Positions 1 through 9,481 are shown, numbered from the stretch's first letter. The stretch: DNA of 64,000 bases from JAGXLC01 sp964585385 (GCA_964585385.1 CAZPDP010000001.1:124001-188000), one strand, 5' to 3'. Translations and numbers: made by a program. The notes: generated by a model from the letters alone, not told the origin.

Positions 1-2
1 TG

Positions 3-80
3 CTTTATTCAGCCCGTGGGGTTTTGATGGCCACCATAATTCTTGCCATATTTGTATTTATTTATAAGCATTCGGTTTAA
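3..80 (+). CDS. C-terminus of an unidentified membrane protein (partial)
   Basis: An open frame enters from the left edge and stops at the TAA at 78-80, 11 bases before lpxB. The last 25 residues contain a hydrophobic stretch (VLMATIILAIFVFIY) followed by a short basic tail, which looks like a final transmembrane helix ending in the cytoplasm. The family cannot be identified from this fragment. The close spacing suggests co-transcription with lpxB. The start and most of the gene lie outside the window. Confidence 0.55.
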   Translation, partial: LYSARGVLMATIILAIFVFIYKHSV

Positions 81-91
81 TCTCTAAAAAT

Positions 92-1231
92 ATGAAGTAC
101 TATCTTATTGCCGGCGAAGCTTCAGGAGATCTACACGGTTCTAATTTAATGAAGGGCCTGAAAAAAGTAGATCCCAATACGGACTTCCGTTTCTGGGGTG
201 GAGATAAGATGGCAGAACAGGGAGGCGCATTGGTAAAGCACTACAAAGACCACAACATAATGGGCTTTTGGGAAGTGCTAGTGAATATCAGAAAAATCAG
301 TAAAAATTTTCGTGATTGCAGGAAGGATTTGATTGAATATAATCCTGATGTTTTAATACTTATTGATTATCCGGGATTTAATCTTCGAATGGCCAAATTT
401 GCCAAACAACAAGGCATAAAAGTTTTTTATTATATATCGCCAAAAATATGGGCATGGAAGGAATCACGAATAAAGATGATCAAAGCCTATGTAGACAGGA
501 TGTTTATTATTTTTCCGTTTGAGAAAGATTTCTACAATAAACACAATTATAAAGCAGAATTTCATGGTAATCCACTTATTGATGCGATTGACGAGAAATA
601 TGAGGAAGGAGATAGTTTTGAAGATTTTATTAAAAACAATGAATTAGAACAAAAGCCTATCGTTGCAGTTTTGCCTGGAAGCAGAAAACAGGAAATTGAA
701 AGGAATTTATCTGTTATGCTTGCGGTCATAACTGATTTTCCTGATTATCAATTTATAATTGCCGGCCTTCCTTCCATAGATGCAGATTTTTACAAAAAAT
801 ACACGCAATCTCAAACAAATCTCCATATTGTCTTTGATAAAACCTATGACCTGCTCAGAAATTCTTCCGCAGCTATTATTACCTCCGGTACAGCAACTCT
901 GGAGGCAGCTTTATTTAATGTTCCTCTTGTTGTATGTTATAAAGCCAATAATATCTCTTACCATGTAGCCAAACATTTCATAAAAGTCAGATACATTTCA
1001 CTTGTGAACCTTAATATGAATGAAGAAGTGGTAAAGGAGTTGATTCAGAATGACATGAACAAAGAATCGATTAAAAGTGAATTGAACCGTCTTTTAAATG
1101 ATACCAATTACAGAAACCGTATGATTGAAAAATTTCGTGAATTGAGACAAAACCTGGGTGATAAAGGAGCTTCAGTAAGAGTGGCGGAGGCTATGTATAA
1201 ACTGCTTAAATCAAACAATAATAATAATTAG
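92..1231 (+). CDS. lpxB: Lipid-A-disaccharide synthase LpxB
   Basis: A glycosyltransferase family 19 enzyme that joins UDP-2,3-diacylglucosamine to lipid X to make the lipid A disaccharide at the inner face of the cytoplasmic membrane. The N-terminus (YLIAGEASGDLHG) is the family signature. Further on, LPGSRKQEIERN near residue 198 and the SGTATLEAALFNVP block near residue 270 form the nucleotide-sugar-binding half. At 379 residues the length is normal. The gene starts at ATG 92 and ends one base before a convergent gene. Its presence shows that the organism makes lipid A. A PagL-like deacylase lies close by. Confidence 0.96.
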   Translation: MKYYLIAGEASGDLHGSNLMKGLKKVDPNTDFRFWGGDKMAEQGGALVKHYKDHNIMGFWEVLVNIRKISKNFRDCRKDLIEYNPDVLILIDYPGFNLRMAKFAKQQGIKVFYYISPKIWAWKESRIKMIKAYVDRMFIIFPFEKDFYNKHNYKAEFHGNPLIDAIDEKYEEGDSFEDFIKNNELEQKPIVAVLPGSRKQEIERNLSVMLAVITDFPDYQFIIAGLPSIDADFYKKYTQSQTNLHIVFDKTYDLLRNSSAAIITSGTATLEAALFNVPLVVCYKANNISYHVAKHFIKVRYISLVNLNMNEEVVKELIQNDMNKESIKSELNRLLNDTNYRNRMIEKFRELRQNLGDKGASVRVAEAMYKLLKSNNNNN

Positions 1232-1232
1232 T

Positions 1233-1964
1233 TTAATTGTTATAAGGAATTACTTTCCCACTAGATGCTGATTCAACTATAATATCTGCCGGATTACCAA
1301 GATAATAAACATTACCCATTGCGTGAGAAAGTACTTTTAATCTGTTTTGAACATTAACGTAAGAATTAGCAGTTGAATATTGATATATTCGGGTATTATA
1401 TGATTTTAATTCTTTTGCATTATAATGAGCCGATCCACCAGCGACTATAACTGATCGAGTTGTATTACCTTTTATAATATAATTTCCAAATCCTGTCAAA
1501 GGATTTCGAATTAAAAAATATGAAGATTTAATTAACAAACTAACATCGTTAATGTCACCCCACAAATAAAAATAAATTCTATCATTTTTTAACGTATCAA
1601 TAGTTCTTAATACTATTGGCTTTAAACTTTTAAATTCATATAAAGAATCTAAATATATACAAAGCTTTGGTTTTTTATATTTTGAAAGTAGACTATAAGA
1701 ATTGCTTGTTTTTACTAGTAAAGTGTCTTGATTAATGTCTACTTTAATTTGATTTATTTGAAAATTTGTAGCCTTGATTATAACTTCGCTTTTGTCTGAA
1801 TTATAAATTTCTACTTCAAAGATGCCATCTAAATGAATTGAATTAAAATTGCCCAAATTTGAGTAGCTTTTTTTTACCGTATTTTTATTATCTATATTAT
1901 TGAACTCACTGCATGAAGTCAAAAATGTACTAGTAATTATAATCAAGAAAAATAGTCTTTTCAT
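1233..1964 (-). CDS. GIN-domain (DUF2807) lipoprotein
   Basis: The protein starts with a lipoprotein signal: a hydrophobic stretch ends in LTSC, so Cys18 is the likely lipidated residue. The rest resembles the DUF2807 head GIN domain common in Bacteroidota, with an early block (FNSIHLDGIFEVEIYN) followed by regular beta-strand repeats, consistent with a right-handed beta-helix. The function of these domains is unknown; they are predicted to be surface or periplasmic. It is 243 residues long, has no obvious partner, lies 8 bases downstream of the PagL-like gene on the same strand, and ends tail-to-tail with lpxB. The coding region is unusually AT-rich even for this genome. Confidence 0.75.
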   Translation of the reverse strand: MKRLFFLIIITSTFLTSCSEFNNIDNKNTVKKSYSNLGNFNSIHLDGIFEVEIYNSDKSEVIIKATNFQINQIKVDINQDTLLVKTSNSYSLLSKYKKPKLCIYLDSLYEFKSLKPIVLRTIDTLKNDRIYFYLWGDINDVSLLIKSSYFLIRNPLTGFGNYIIKGNTTRSVIVAGGSAHYNAKELKSYNTRIYQYSTANSYVNVQNRLKVLSHAMGNVYYLGNPADIIVESASSGKVIPYNN

Positions 1965-1972
1965 CGAATTTT

Positions 1973-3082
1973 TTATTTAATATAATACCCTAATCCAAAT
2001 TCAATAAACTCTGCGTTGGCAGCATGTGATTTTAGAGTAACATTGAGAATGAATTGATTATTAAAATAATACTTAAGCCCAACTCGGTTGTAAAAATCAT
2101 TTAACGATAATTGGTGTTTGTAAAAATAATGTCCCAATTGCAAAGTTAAGGCCAGATCTCCTACAAAAAAATCATGGGAGAGGTGGGCTCCAAAATTGTA
2201 AGGGCTTACTTCCTCCTGCATTTTTTCCGGATCAAGTCTTATCCTTATTTTTTTTGATTCATCATAAAATCCGTCTATTCCAATCCCATATTGTCCCCAG
2301 TGGGCGTATCTTCTTTCAAAACTCAAATTTAACGATGAGATGTAGAATTTCCCTTCAACGAATCTGCTGTGCTCTTTAATGCCATGTGACGAGATAACCG
2401 AAAGCCTGTTTTTATTTTTTACTGATGGTATATCATAGGCTTCTTCAGGGGAGGTGGGATTGTTAATCTTGTATCTTATGCCTAAAGAGCTTGTAATGGT
2501 ATTAATTCCCAGGTTTGGACTTTTGATTTTTCCGTTTGAAAAGTGCGAGAAACCCACAGCTCCGAATAAATTGGTGTGATTTGTAATCTTTACATCTGTA
2601 TTAAACATCAGGTTAAAGTAAATACTCGGATTTGTACTTATTGCGATGTTCTGGTAATTTTCATATAGTTCAAAGGTTTCGGTTATGTAAGAGAGTCCAA
2701 ATGATATACGGTAATTAAACTGGATTTTTTCATTGATTGTCAAAAAAGGGGCTTCGAAAAACGGATAGATGGAATATGCGTTTCCGAATACCTCTTTATT
2801 TCCCAGGGTGGAAAAATTAAATCCCACTCCTAAACGGGGTTGGTGATAGACTTTCTGCCATAATTTTTCGCCATTTGTTTCCTTATAAACATGAATTGAA
2901 AATGATTTAACAAAATCTTTGGTCAGGTATTCTATACTTTCTGTATGGGGCATAACAATTCCATCATTGTATGTTCCTTCAATTCCGTCAATGCCAGACC
3001 AGTTCTTTCCTTCGGGGTTCTGCCCACACACAGAAGTCCAGTTAAGTATAATAATGAATACTATTTTTAGTTTTCTTACCAT
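1973..3082 (-). CDS. PagL-like lipid A acyl hydrolase (acyloxyacyl hydrolase family)
   Basis: A predicted outer membrane beta-barrel enzyme that removes an acyl chain from lipid A. The diagnostic stretch is GFSHFSNGKIKSPNLGIN, which matches the PagL catalytic motif His-x-Ser-Asn followed by a conserved Pro-Asn-x-Gly-Ile-Asn. The sequence alternates polar and aromatic residues throughout and ends with strand-like YYIK. I chose the ATG at 3082 because it gives a proper signal peptide (MVRKLKIVFIIILNWTSVCGQ). The longer reading frame would overlap the gldF promoter region. The mature protein is about 350 residues, larger than PagL itself (about 150) but usual for Bacteroidota members. Its position near lpxB fits lipid A remodelling; the acyl position it cleaves is not predictable. 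Confidence 0.8.
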   Translation of the reverse strand: MVRKLKIVFIIILNWTSVCGQNPEGKNWSGIDGIEGTYNDGIVMPHTESIEYLTKDFVKSFSIHVYKETNGEKLWQKVYHQPRLGVGFNFSTLGNKEVFGNAYSIYPFFEAPFLTINEKIQFNYRISFGLSYITETFELYENYQNIAISTNPSIYFNLMFNTDVKITNHTNLFGAVGFSHFSNGKIKSPNLGINTITSSLGIRYKINNPTSPEEAYDIPSVKNKNRLSVISSHGIKEHSRFVEGKFYISSLNLSFERRYAHWGQYGIGIDGFYDESKKIRIRLDPEKMQEEVSPYNFGAHLSHDFFVGDLALTLQLGHYFYKHQLSLNDFYNRVGLKYYFNNQFILNVTLKSHAANAEFIEFGLGYYIK

Positions 3083-3244
3083 TAAGTTCTTGCTATTTTG
3101 GTAGCATAAAATTACAATTTCTTTTGATTTAATCTCATAACGAAAGAACACTAATTGCAATGAATAATTTTTTCTTTTATAAGAGTTTGTTAAATCTGTT
3201 GGTTTAACTGTTAAATCATGTTTTTTATGCTGCAGGAAAAACAT

Positions 3245-3252
3245 TAATTTTG
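3245..3252 (+). promoter_or_regulatory. Candidate -7 element for gldF
   Basis: TAATTTTG matches the Bacteroidota TAnnTTTG element. Transcription would begin near 3259, about 15 bases before the ATG at 3274. This supports starting gldF at 3274 instead of the in-frame TTG at 3250. I see no TTG at the proper upstream spacing, so the call is weak. Confidence 0.3.
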
Positions 3253-3273
3253 TCCTACCAAAAACCGTTTCGG

Positions 3274-4002
3274 ATGATAACATTATTGAAAAAAGAAATT
3301 AATGAATTTTTTAGCTCCATTACAGGTTATATTGTATTAACTGTATTTTTACTTGCTACAGGTTTGTTTATGTGGGTATTCCCGGGACAATATAACGTGA
3401 TGGACAGTGGTTATGCAACCTTAAATACTTTATTTACCCTGGCACCATGGATATTTCTGTTTTTGGTTCCTGCCGTAACAATGAGGATGATAGCCGATGA
3501 AAAGAAATCGGGAACTATGGAATTATTACTCACAAGACCAATAACCGATATGCAAATAGTGACTGCCAAATACTTTTCCGCCATTATTTTGGTTCTTCTG
3601 GCTCTTATTCCTACCTTGATTTATTTTTTCAGTGTCTATTATCTGGGTAATCCTCAAGGTAGCATAGATGTGGGTGGAACCACGGGGTCCTATATTGGCC
3701 TGTTTTTTCTCGCTGCAATATATTCTGCAATAGGTGTGTTTGCTTCATCACTCACCAACAATCAGATTATTGCCTTTATTATTGCTGTCATCATCAGCTT
3801 TTTCTTTTACATGGGGTTTGATTTTCTTGGTTCAATGACTATCTTTTCTTCGATTGATACATTCATAATTGACCTGGGAATCAATTCACATTATAAATCT
3901 ATGAGCCGGGGAGTGATTGATACTCGCGATATCATCTATTTCGTGAGCGTTGTTGTTGTATTTCTTTATTTAACCAAATCTATAGTTCAAAGCAGAAAGT
4001 AA
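3274..4002 (+). CDS. gldF: Gliding-motility ABC transporter permease GldF
   Basis: An ABC-2 type permease of about 242 residues with roughly six hydrophobic segments, an early cytoplasmic KKE motif, and the conserved RMIADEKKSGTMELLLTRP loop typical of GldF/NosY-type permeases. In flavobacteria GldF works with the GldA ATPase and the GldG accessory protein, and mutants fail to glide. No gldA lies in the window, so the ATPase must be encoded elsewhere. The ATG at 3274 begins right at the conserved MITLLKKEINEFF sequence. The next gene, gldG, follows after 12 bases. Possession of gldFG does not by itself prove gliding, since many non-gliding Bacteroidota keep them. Confidence 0.93.
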   Translation: MITLLKKEINEFFSSITGYIVLTVFLLATGLFMWVFPGQYNVMDSGYATLNTLFTLAPWIFLFLVPAVTMRMIADEKKSGTMELLLTRPITDMQIVTAKYFSAIILVLLALIPTLIYFFSVYYLGNPQGSIDVGGTTGSYIGLFFLAAIYSAIGVFASSLTNNQIIAFIIAVIISFFFYMGFDFLGSMTIFSSIDTFIIDLGINSHYKSMSRGVIDTRDIIYFVSVVVVFLYLTKSIVQSRK

Positions 4003-4014
4003 ATCATAAACACT

Positions 4015-5715
4015 ATGTATAAATACAGAAAATCAATTTTGCAGTTTTTGTTTTTATTGGTGATTATTTTAATTGTTAACTTCATTTCTTCCCGTGCTTT
4101 TTATCGAATTGACCTTACATCTGATAAACGATATACCCTGAAAGAAACAACAAAAGAAATCCTAAAAGACCTTGATGAAACCGTTTATTTTAAAATTTAC
4201 CTTGAAGGTGATCTTCCTGTTGGTTTAAAGCGTATGCAGAAAAGAATAAAGGAAACCCTTGATGAGTTTCGAGTATATGCTGGTGAATATGTGCAGTACA
4301 AATTTATTAATCCTTCTGATGCTGAAAACAGGCAGGAAAGGCAAGCTATGTATGAAGAGTTGCGACAAAAAGGCCTCAGGCCAACAAATATAAAAAGAAG
4401 GGATGAAGAAGGAGGGTATGCACAGAAAATAATATTCCCCGGAGCCGTTGTGAACCATGGAGAGAAGCAAGCTGTGTTAAATATGCTGAAAAACAACCCG
4501 GGTCTCTCGGCTGAAGTAAATCTGAATCACTCAATACAGGCACTTGAATACGGTCTGATTGATGCAATTTATAAACTTACTATAGAAGAAAAAAAGCACA
4601 TTGCTTTTATTACCGGACATGGTGAACTTAATGAATATGAAGTAGGCGACCTGACCAATTCTTTACAAAATTATTACAAAGTGAATCGAATCAATCTGAA
4701 TAATGATAAAATTGATTTACAGAGCTTTGAGACGCTTATAGTTGCCAAACCCAGAAAAGCTTTTGACAAAAACGAAAAATACCTTCTTGATCAATATTTA
4801 ATGCGCGGAGGAAAAATAATTTGGTTCTATGAGCCTGTTCAGATTGATATGGATAGTATTGCTCAGGGGAATCCATCCGTGGCAAGGGTAGACCAGCTGA
4901 ATTTGCATGATCAGCTCTTCAAATATGGAATTCGCGTTAACCCGAATCTGATAAAAGACCTTCAGAGTGCAATTATTCCTGTGAATACGGCATTAGAAGG
5001 CGATAAACCCAGATTTGCACCTACACCCTGGTTGTATTTTCCTCTTTTGTCTTCTTTAAACAATCATCCGATTAATAAAAATCTGAACATGATTCGTTCA
5101 GAATTTTCCAGTACAATAGATACTCTGCCTGCTTATCCGGGAATGAAAAAGACAGTTCTGCTTGCTTCATCACAAAATACACAGGTAGTTCAGGCACCGG
5201 CGATGGTTAGTTTGAGGGAAGTGGAGGAAAAAGTAAATCCACGTGCCTATAACCAGGGCAGGAAGATTATCGGAGTTTTGCTTGAAGGTAGGTTTCAATC
5301 GGTTTTTAAAAACAGATTTGTTTCTGATCTTGAAAATCATACAAACCTTAATTACCAGGAAGTGAGCGAAGAGACACAACAAATTATACTTTCTGATGGG
5401 GACCTTATACGAAATGAAGTAAATCACCGTGCTGACGGTGTTTATATTTCACCTCTCGGATATGATAAATATACCCAGCAGACTTATGGCAACAAAAACT
5501 TTGCTGTTAATTGTGTTCACTTTCTTGCAGACAAGGAAGGTTTGATAAATATAAGAGGCAAAGAAATTAAGCTACGGTTGCTGGATAAAGCAAAAATACG
5601 AAATGAGCGTGTTAAATGGCAGTTGATAAATGTTCTGATACCCATTTTACTGATTCTTTTATTTGGGTTGTTAAAAAATATCCTCAGAAGAAGGAAGTAT
5701 GTTAAAATTGATTAA
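4015..5715 (+). CDS. gldG: Gliding-motility ABC transporter substrate-binding/accessory protein GldG
   Basis: A 566-residue protein with one N-terminal membrane helix (LFLLVIILIVNFISS), a large extracytoplasmic region containing the ABC_transp_aux-type domain (residues about 190-460), and a C-terminal membrane helix (LINVLIPILLILLFGLL) followed by a basic tail. That architecture is characteristic of GldG. A conserved stretch, EKKHIAFITGHGELNEYE, opens the central domain near residue 192. The gene follows gldF closely and precedes a DUF4340 gene, forming one membrane complex operon. The substrate of GldAFG is not known. Confidence 0.93.
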   Translation: MYKYRKSILQFLFLLVIILIVNFISSRAFYRIDLTSDKRYTLKETTKEILKDLDETVYFKIYLEGDLPVGLKRMQKRIKETLDEFRVYAGEYVQYKFINPSDAENRQERQAMYEELRQKGLRPTNIKRRDEEGGYAQKIIFPGAVVNHGEKQAVLNMLKNNPGLSAEVNLNHSIQALEYGLIDAIYKLTIEEKKHIAFITGHGELNEYEVGDLTNSLQNYYKVNRINLNNDKIDLQSFETLIVAKPRKAFDKNEKYLLDQYLMRGGKIIWFYEPVQIDMDSIAQGNPSVARVDQLNLHDQLFKYGIRVNPNLIKDLQSAIIPVNTALEGDKPRFAPTPWLYFPLLSSLNNHPINKNLNMIRSEFSSTIDTLPAYPGMKKTVLLASSQNTQVVQAPAMVSLREVEEKVNPRAYNQGRKIIGVLLEGRFQSVFKNRFVSDLENHTNLNYQEVSEETQQIILSDGDLIRNEVNHRADGVYISPLGYDKYTQQTYGNKNFAVNCVHFLADKEGLINIRGKEIKLRLLDKAKIRNERVKWQLINVLIPILLILLFGLLKNILRRRKYVKID

Positions 5716-5753
5716 AAATGGAACACATTCTTTCGCTTAAAATTTAGCGCATA

Positions 5754-6755
5754 ATGACTAAAGAAAAGAAAACCACCCTCTATATTCTGACAATAATAGC
5801 ATTGCTGATTGTTGCCGTTCTGTTGTATTTAAAAGACGAAAAGAGCACACTTGATCCAGCTCTTTCTGATTTTGCTCTTGATGAAAAGGATGCTCCCGAT
5901 TCTGTTGTTCTCAGGCAGGATACTATTGAAACTGTTCTGTCCCTGAAAAAGGGGAGATGGTTTCTTAATGGTAATTTTTCAGCCCGTGAGCAAGCGGTAG
6001 AACGTTTTTTTAATGTCTTGCAAAACCTGAAAGTGGAATCTCCCGCTTCTGAATCGGCTAAAGAAACAGTTATTGAGCTTCTTAAGGAGAATCCTGTACA
6101 TGTGAAAATATTTGAAGAAGGAAAAAAGATCAAGGATTATCTGGTTGAGGATAGTAAATACAAGAATGGTATAACCTATATGATGATAACGGGCAGGGAT
6201 GAACCTTTTCTTATGAACCTGCCCGGGCATGATGGGGATATTGCTTTGCTTTACAGAGTTGACCCCAATTATTGGAGGAATAAAGTGCTTTTTAATTATT
6301 CAGGAGTGGATATTTCCCGGATTAAGATTTACTATCCGGAAAAACCTGAAAAATCATTTATTCTTGACTATAATAAAAAAGACAAGTTTGTTCTGAAAAG
6401 TTATAAAAATAAAAAAGAAAGAGAGGGTGTGGATGTATCTCAGTCAGCCAGATATTTGAGCTACTTCTCCAATATCCGCTTTGAATCTGTTATCAAAGAT
6501 GCAAGATTATATGATTCATTGAGAAATTCAACACCTTATTGTGAAATTGAAGTAAAGGATATTCATGGCAGACAAAAAAAACTGGTAACCTACAGAAAAT
6601 TAGCTGATGGACAGAAAGATGCTTTTGGGCAGGAAAGCTATTATGATTTAAATTATCTGTACGGAATTTATGATAACTTTGGTGAAATTCTGTTAATAAA
6701 ATATACAGAAATTGACCCTCTGTTTAAAGAAATTGATTATTTTCGGGTTGAATAA
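5754..6755 (+). CDS. DUF4340 domain protein, membrane anchored
   Basis: The 333-residue protein has a short basic N-terminus, one membrane helix (LTIIALLIVAVLLYL, residues about 11-26) and a long extracytoplasmic part matching the DUF4340 pattern: an early LKKGRWFLNG strand and repeated lysine-rich beta segments. DUF4340 proteins often sit beside GldG-like ABC components in many phyla, which points to a role in the same transporter, but no biochemical function is known. It follows gldG by 38 bases in the same direction. Confidence 0.75.
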   Translation: MTKEKKTTLYILTIIALLIVAVLLYLKDEKSTLDPALSDFALDEKDAPDSVVLRQDTIETVLSLKKGRWFLNGNFSAREQAVERFFNVLQNLKVESPASESAKETVIELLKENPVHVKIFEEGKKIKDYLVEDSKYKNGITYMMITGRDEPFLMNLPGHDGDIALLYRVDPNYWRNKVLFNYSGVDISRIKIYYPEKPEKSFILDYNKKDKFVLKSYKNKKEREGVDVSQSARYLSYFSNIRFESVIKDARLYDSLRNSTPYCEIEVKDIHGRQKKLVTYRKLADGQKDAFGQESYYDLNYLYGIYDNFGEILLIKYTEIDPLFKEIDYFRVE

Positions 6756-6844
6756 TATATTGCAAAACAAGTTCCTTAATTTATTGATTTTGGATGTTTT
6801 GAAAGGATTATGGAATAGTAAAAATTAATTAAAAAATAAAAAAG

Positions 6845-7990
6845 ATGAAATTTGTAATTTCAAGTACCGAATTATTGAATCATTTACAGCTTATAGGAAA
6901 AGTTATCAGCCAAAAAAACACTTTGCCCATTCTGGATAATTTTTTATTTGACTTAGCTGATAACGAACTGAAGATTACCGCTTCCGATCTTGAAACTACC
7001 TTGATTACAACAATTAATCTGGAGAATGTAACCGATGAAGGGAAAGTTGCTGTTCCTGCGAGAATACTCATGGACATCCTAAAGGAATTTCCGGAGCAAC
7101 CGCTCACATTTGATATTAATTTGGAAAGCCTTCAGATTGTGCTAAACTCTGAAAATGGTAAGTATAAAATAAATGGACAAAATGCTGAAGATTTTCCTCA
7201 AATTCCTGAAATTAAAAAGGAACAGGAAAGTCATCTTCAGGTCTCATCAGAAGCCCTTCATAAAGGTATTGCAAAGTCAATATTTGCAACAGCAGACGAT
7301 GAACTGAGACCCGTTATGAATGGAATATATGTTGAGCTTGAAGAGGATAACGTTACTTTTGTGGCAACAGATGCTCACAAACTGGTTAGATACCGCAGAA
7401 ATGATATTAAACCGGAGCAGGAAGGTTCTTTCATTTTCCCAAAGAAGCCTGCTTCTTTACTCAGAAATATCCTTGCTAAAGAAGAAAACCAGGTAGATAT
7501 CCGTTTTGACGATAAAAATGTTCAATTTACACTTCCCAGCTACAAAATTATTTCAAGGTTAACAGAAGGAAATTATCCCAGCTATAATTCTGTAATACCA
7601 AAAGATAACCCTTATAAGCTAACCATTGACAGATTGAATTTCTATAATACAATAAAACGTGTTTCGGTATTTTCAAATCAGGCAAGTAATCTTGTAAAAC
7701 TTTCACTTAAGGGGAACCAGGTAATTGTATCTGCCCAGGATATTGACTTTTCAGTCTCTGGTCATGAAACCCTTAACTGCCAGTATGAAGGAGAGGATAT
7801 GGATATAGGATTCAAATCTTCTTTCTTGCTGGAAATTTTATCAAATCTTAATGCAACTGAGGTTTTGGTTGAACTTTCTGATCCTTCCAGGGCAGGCCTC
7901 CTTTATCCTGCTGAAAAGGAAAATGATGACGAAGACGTTCTGATGCTGTTAATGCCTATGATGGTAGAATCGGAAACGGAAACAGAATAA
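6845..7990 (+). CDS. dnaN: DNA polymerase III beta subunit (sliding clamp)
   Basis: The sliding clamp that tethers replicative polymerase to DNA. It shows the three repeated clamp folds over 381 residues. Recognisable blocks are KNTLPILDNFL (domain 1), ADDELRPVMNGIYVE and VATDAHKLVRYR (domain 2), and the LLMPMMV tail (domain 3), where the family usually ends in a LPMR/LMPM-type sequence. An acidic SETETE extension follows. It lies next to gldFG instead of dnaA, a common arrangement in Bacteroidia. The gene ends just before a strong terminator. Confidence 0.97.
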   Translation: MKFVISSTELLNHLQLIGKVISQKNTLPILDNFLFDLADNELKITASDLETTLITTINLENVTDEGKVAVPARILMDILKEFPEQPLTFDINLESLQIVLNSENGKYKINGQNAEDFPQIPEIKKEQESHLQVSSEALHKGIAKSIFATADDELRPVMNGIYVELEEDNVTFVATDAHKLVRYRRNDIKPEQEGSFIFPKKPASLLRNILAKEENQVDIRFDDKNVQFTLPSYKIISRLTEGNYPSYNSVIPKDNPYKLTIDRLNFYNTIKRVSVFSNQASNLVKLSLKGNQVIVSAQDIDFSVSGHETLNCQYEGEDMDIGFKSSFLLEILSNLNATEVLVELSDPSRAGLLYPAEKENDDEDVLMLLMPMMVESETETE

Positions 7991-8010
7991 AAATCAAATA
8001 AATAAGTTTT

Positions 8011-8046
8011 AAGAAAGAGTTCTGGAACGAACTCTTTCTTCTTTTT
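8011..8046 (+). terminator. Rho-independent terminator after dnaN
   Basis: A perfect 12-bp stem (AAGAAAGAGTTC at 8011-8022 with GAACTCTTTCTT at 8029-8040) has a six-base loop and runs into CTTTTT. It lies 20 bases after the dnaN stop and 29 bases before the exonuclease gene, so the latter probably has its own promoter or depends on read-through. Confidence 0.85.
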
Positions 8047-8068
8047 GAGTAACTAAATCAGAATTTTT

Positions 8069-8836
8069 ATGAAATTGAAACTGAATAAGCCATTGGTTTT
8101 CTTTGATCTGGAAACTACAGGCATGGACATTGCCAATGACCGTATTGTTGAAATTGCTATGCTGAAGATTATGCCCAATGGAGACAAAGAGAGTAAGACA
8201 ATGAAAGTGAATCCGGAAATGCCAATAGATCCAAAGGCTACAGAAGTACACGGAATCACAGATGAAGATATAAAGGATGCACCCACCTTTAACGAAATAG
8301 CTAAAAATGTGCAAAAGTTTATCGAAGGGTGCGATTTGGCCGGGTTCAACTCAAACCGATTTGACTTGCCCATCCTTGCTGAAGAATTTATTAGGGCCGA
8401 TATCGATTATGATCTAAAAAAACAGCGATTCATTGATGTCCAGGTTATCTTCCATAAGATGGAAAAACGTACCCTAAGTGCGGCCTACAAGTTCTATTGC
8501 AATAAAGAGCTAATTAATGCCCACAGTGCAGAAGCCGATACTGAAGCAACTTATGAAGTTCTGAAGGCCCAGTTGGACAAGTATGATGAACTGGAAAATG
8601 ATATTACTAAATTATCTGAATTTTCTGCTCATAGCAGATTTGTTGATTTTGCAGGAAGAATAATCTATAATAACAAAGGAGAGGAAGTATTTAATTTTGG
8701 GAAATACAAAGGTAGGTTAGTGGAAGATGTACTTAAAAAAGACCCTGGTTACTATGGCTGGATGATCAATAATGATTTCCCGCTTTATACCAAGAAAGTG
8801 CTGACAAATATTAAGTTACGTGCATTTAAACAATAG
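8069..8836 (+). CDS. 3'-5' exonuclease, DnaQ/epsilon-like (DEDDh)
   Basis: A DEDDh exonuclease of 255 residues. The motifs are visible: FFDLETTGMD (Exo I, residues about 11-20), FNSNRFDLPIL (Exo II, near 93), and HSAEADTEATYEVL (Exo III, His and Asp, near 152). After the nuclease domain comes a C-terminal block with NFGKYKGRLVEDVLKKDPGYYGWM, a short module often seen in Bacteroidota exonucleases. It probably removes 3' nucleotides from DNA or RNA; a proofreading role with the neighbouring clamp is plausible but not shown. The strong terminator after dnaN separates the two genes transcriptionally. Confidence 0.88.
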   Translation: MKLKLNKPLVFFDLETTGMDIANDRIVEIAMLKIMPNGDKESKTMKVNPEMPIDPKATEVHGITDEDIKDAPTFNEIAKNVQKFIEGCDLAGFNSNRFDLPILAEEFIRADIDYDLKKQRFIDVQVIFHKMEKRTLSAAYKFYCNKELINAHSAEADTEATYEVLKAQLDKYDELENDITKLSEFSAHSRFVDFAGRIIYNNKGEEVFNFGKYKGRLVEDVLKKDPGYYGWMINNDFPLYTKKVLTNIKLRAFKQ

Positions 8837-8843
8837 CTGAAAA

Positions 8844-9455
8844 ATGAAAATCATCTGTATTGGCAGAAATTATGAAGATCATGCCAGAGAGTTCGGTAAT
8901 AAAGTGCCTGAAAAACCCATTTTCTTTTTCAAACCTGATACTTCCATAGTAAAAAGAAATCGTCCGTTTTTTTATCCGGATTTTTCTGAGGATATTCATT
9001 ATGAGACTGAAATTGTATTGAAAATTAGTAGATTAGGTAAAAATATTGCTGAAAAATTTGCTCATAGATATTACGATGAATTAACGGTTGGTATTGATTT
9101 TACAGCCAGGGATTTACAGAAAAAGGCAAAAGAAAATGGTCAACCATGGGAGATTGCTAAAGGGTTTGAAGGATCAGCGCCTATAGGTAAGTTTTTGAAA
9201 AAGAAAAAGTTTGAAGATATTAATAATCTGAACTTTAAATTGGAAAAGAATGGGGAAATTGTTCAGGAGGGTAACACCAAGGATCTGATTTTTAATTTTG
9301 ACCAGTTAATTGCCTATGTTTCTCGTTTTGTTACCCTGAAAATGGGTGACCTTTTGTTTACCGGGACTCCGGCAGGGGTTGGTCCTGTTCAGATCAACGA
9401 TAGATTGACGGCTTCAATTGAAGATAATGTTCTACTTGATTTCTACGTGAAATAG
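8844..9455 (+). CDS. Fumarylacetoacetate hydrolase family protein
   Basis: A 203-residue FAH-fold enzyme. The metal and substrate residues appear in IGRNYEDHAREF at the start, the FFFKPDTSIV loop, HYETEIVLKIS (metal-binding Glu residues), a lysine in WEIAKGFEGSAPIG, and LFTGTPAGVGP. Small FAH proteins in this group include acylpyruvase/oxaloacetate decarboxylase-type enzymes acting on short 3-acylpyruvates; the exact substrate is open. The gene starts 7 bases after the exonuclease stop, so the two are probably co-transcribed. Confidence 0.88.
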   Translation: MKIICIGRNYEDHAREFGNKVPEKPIFFFKPDTSIVKRNRPFFYPDFSEDIHYETEIVLKISRLGKNIAEKFAHRYYDELTVGIDFTARDLQKKAKENGQPWEIAKGFEGSAPIGKFLKKKKFEDINNLNFKLEKNGEIVQEGNTKDLIFNFDQLIAYVSRFVTLKMGDLLFTGTPAGVGPVQINDRLTASIEDNVLLDFYVK

Positions 9456-9481
9456 TTTATTATCTTCAAACAGATACTTCT

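Noticed and set aside
3083..3283. Longer start for the PagL-like gene
   Set aside because: It would overlap the gldF start and destroy the signal peptide.
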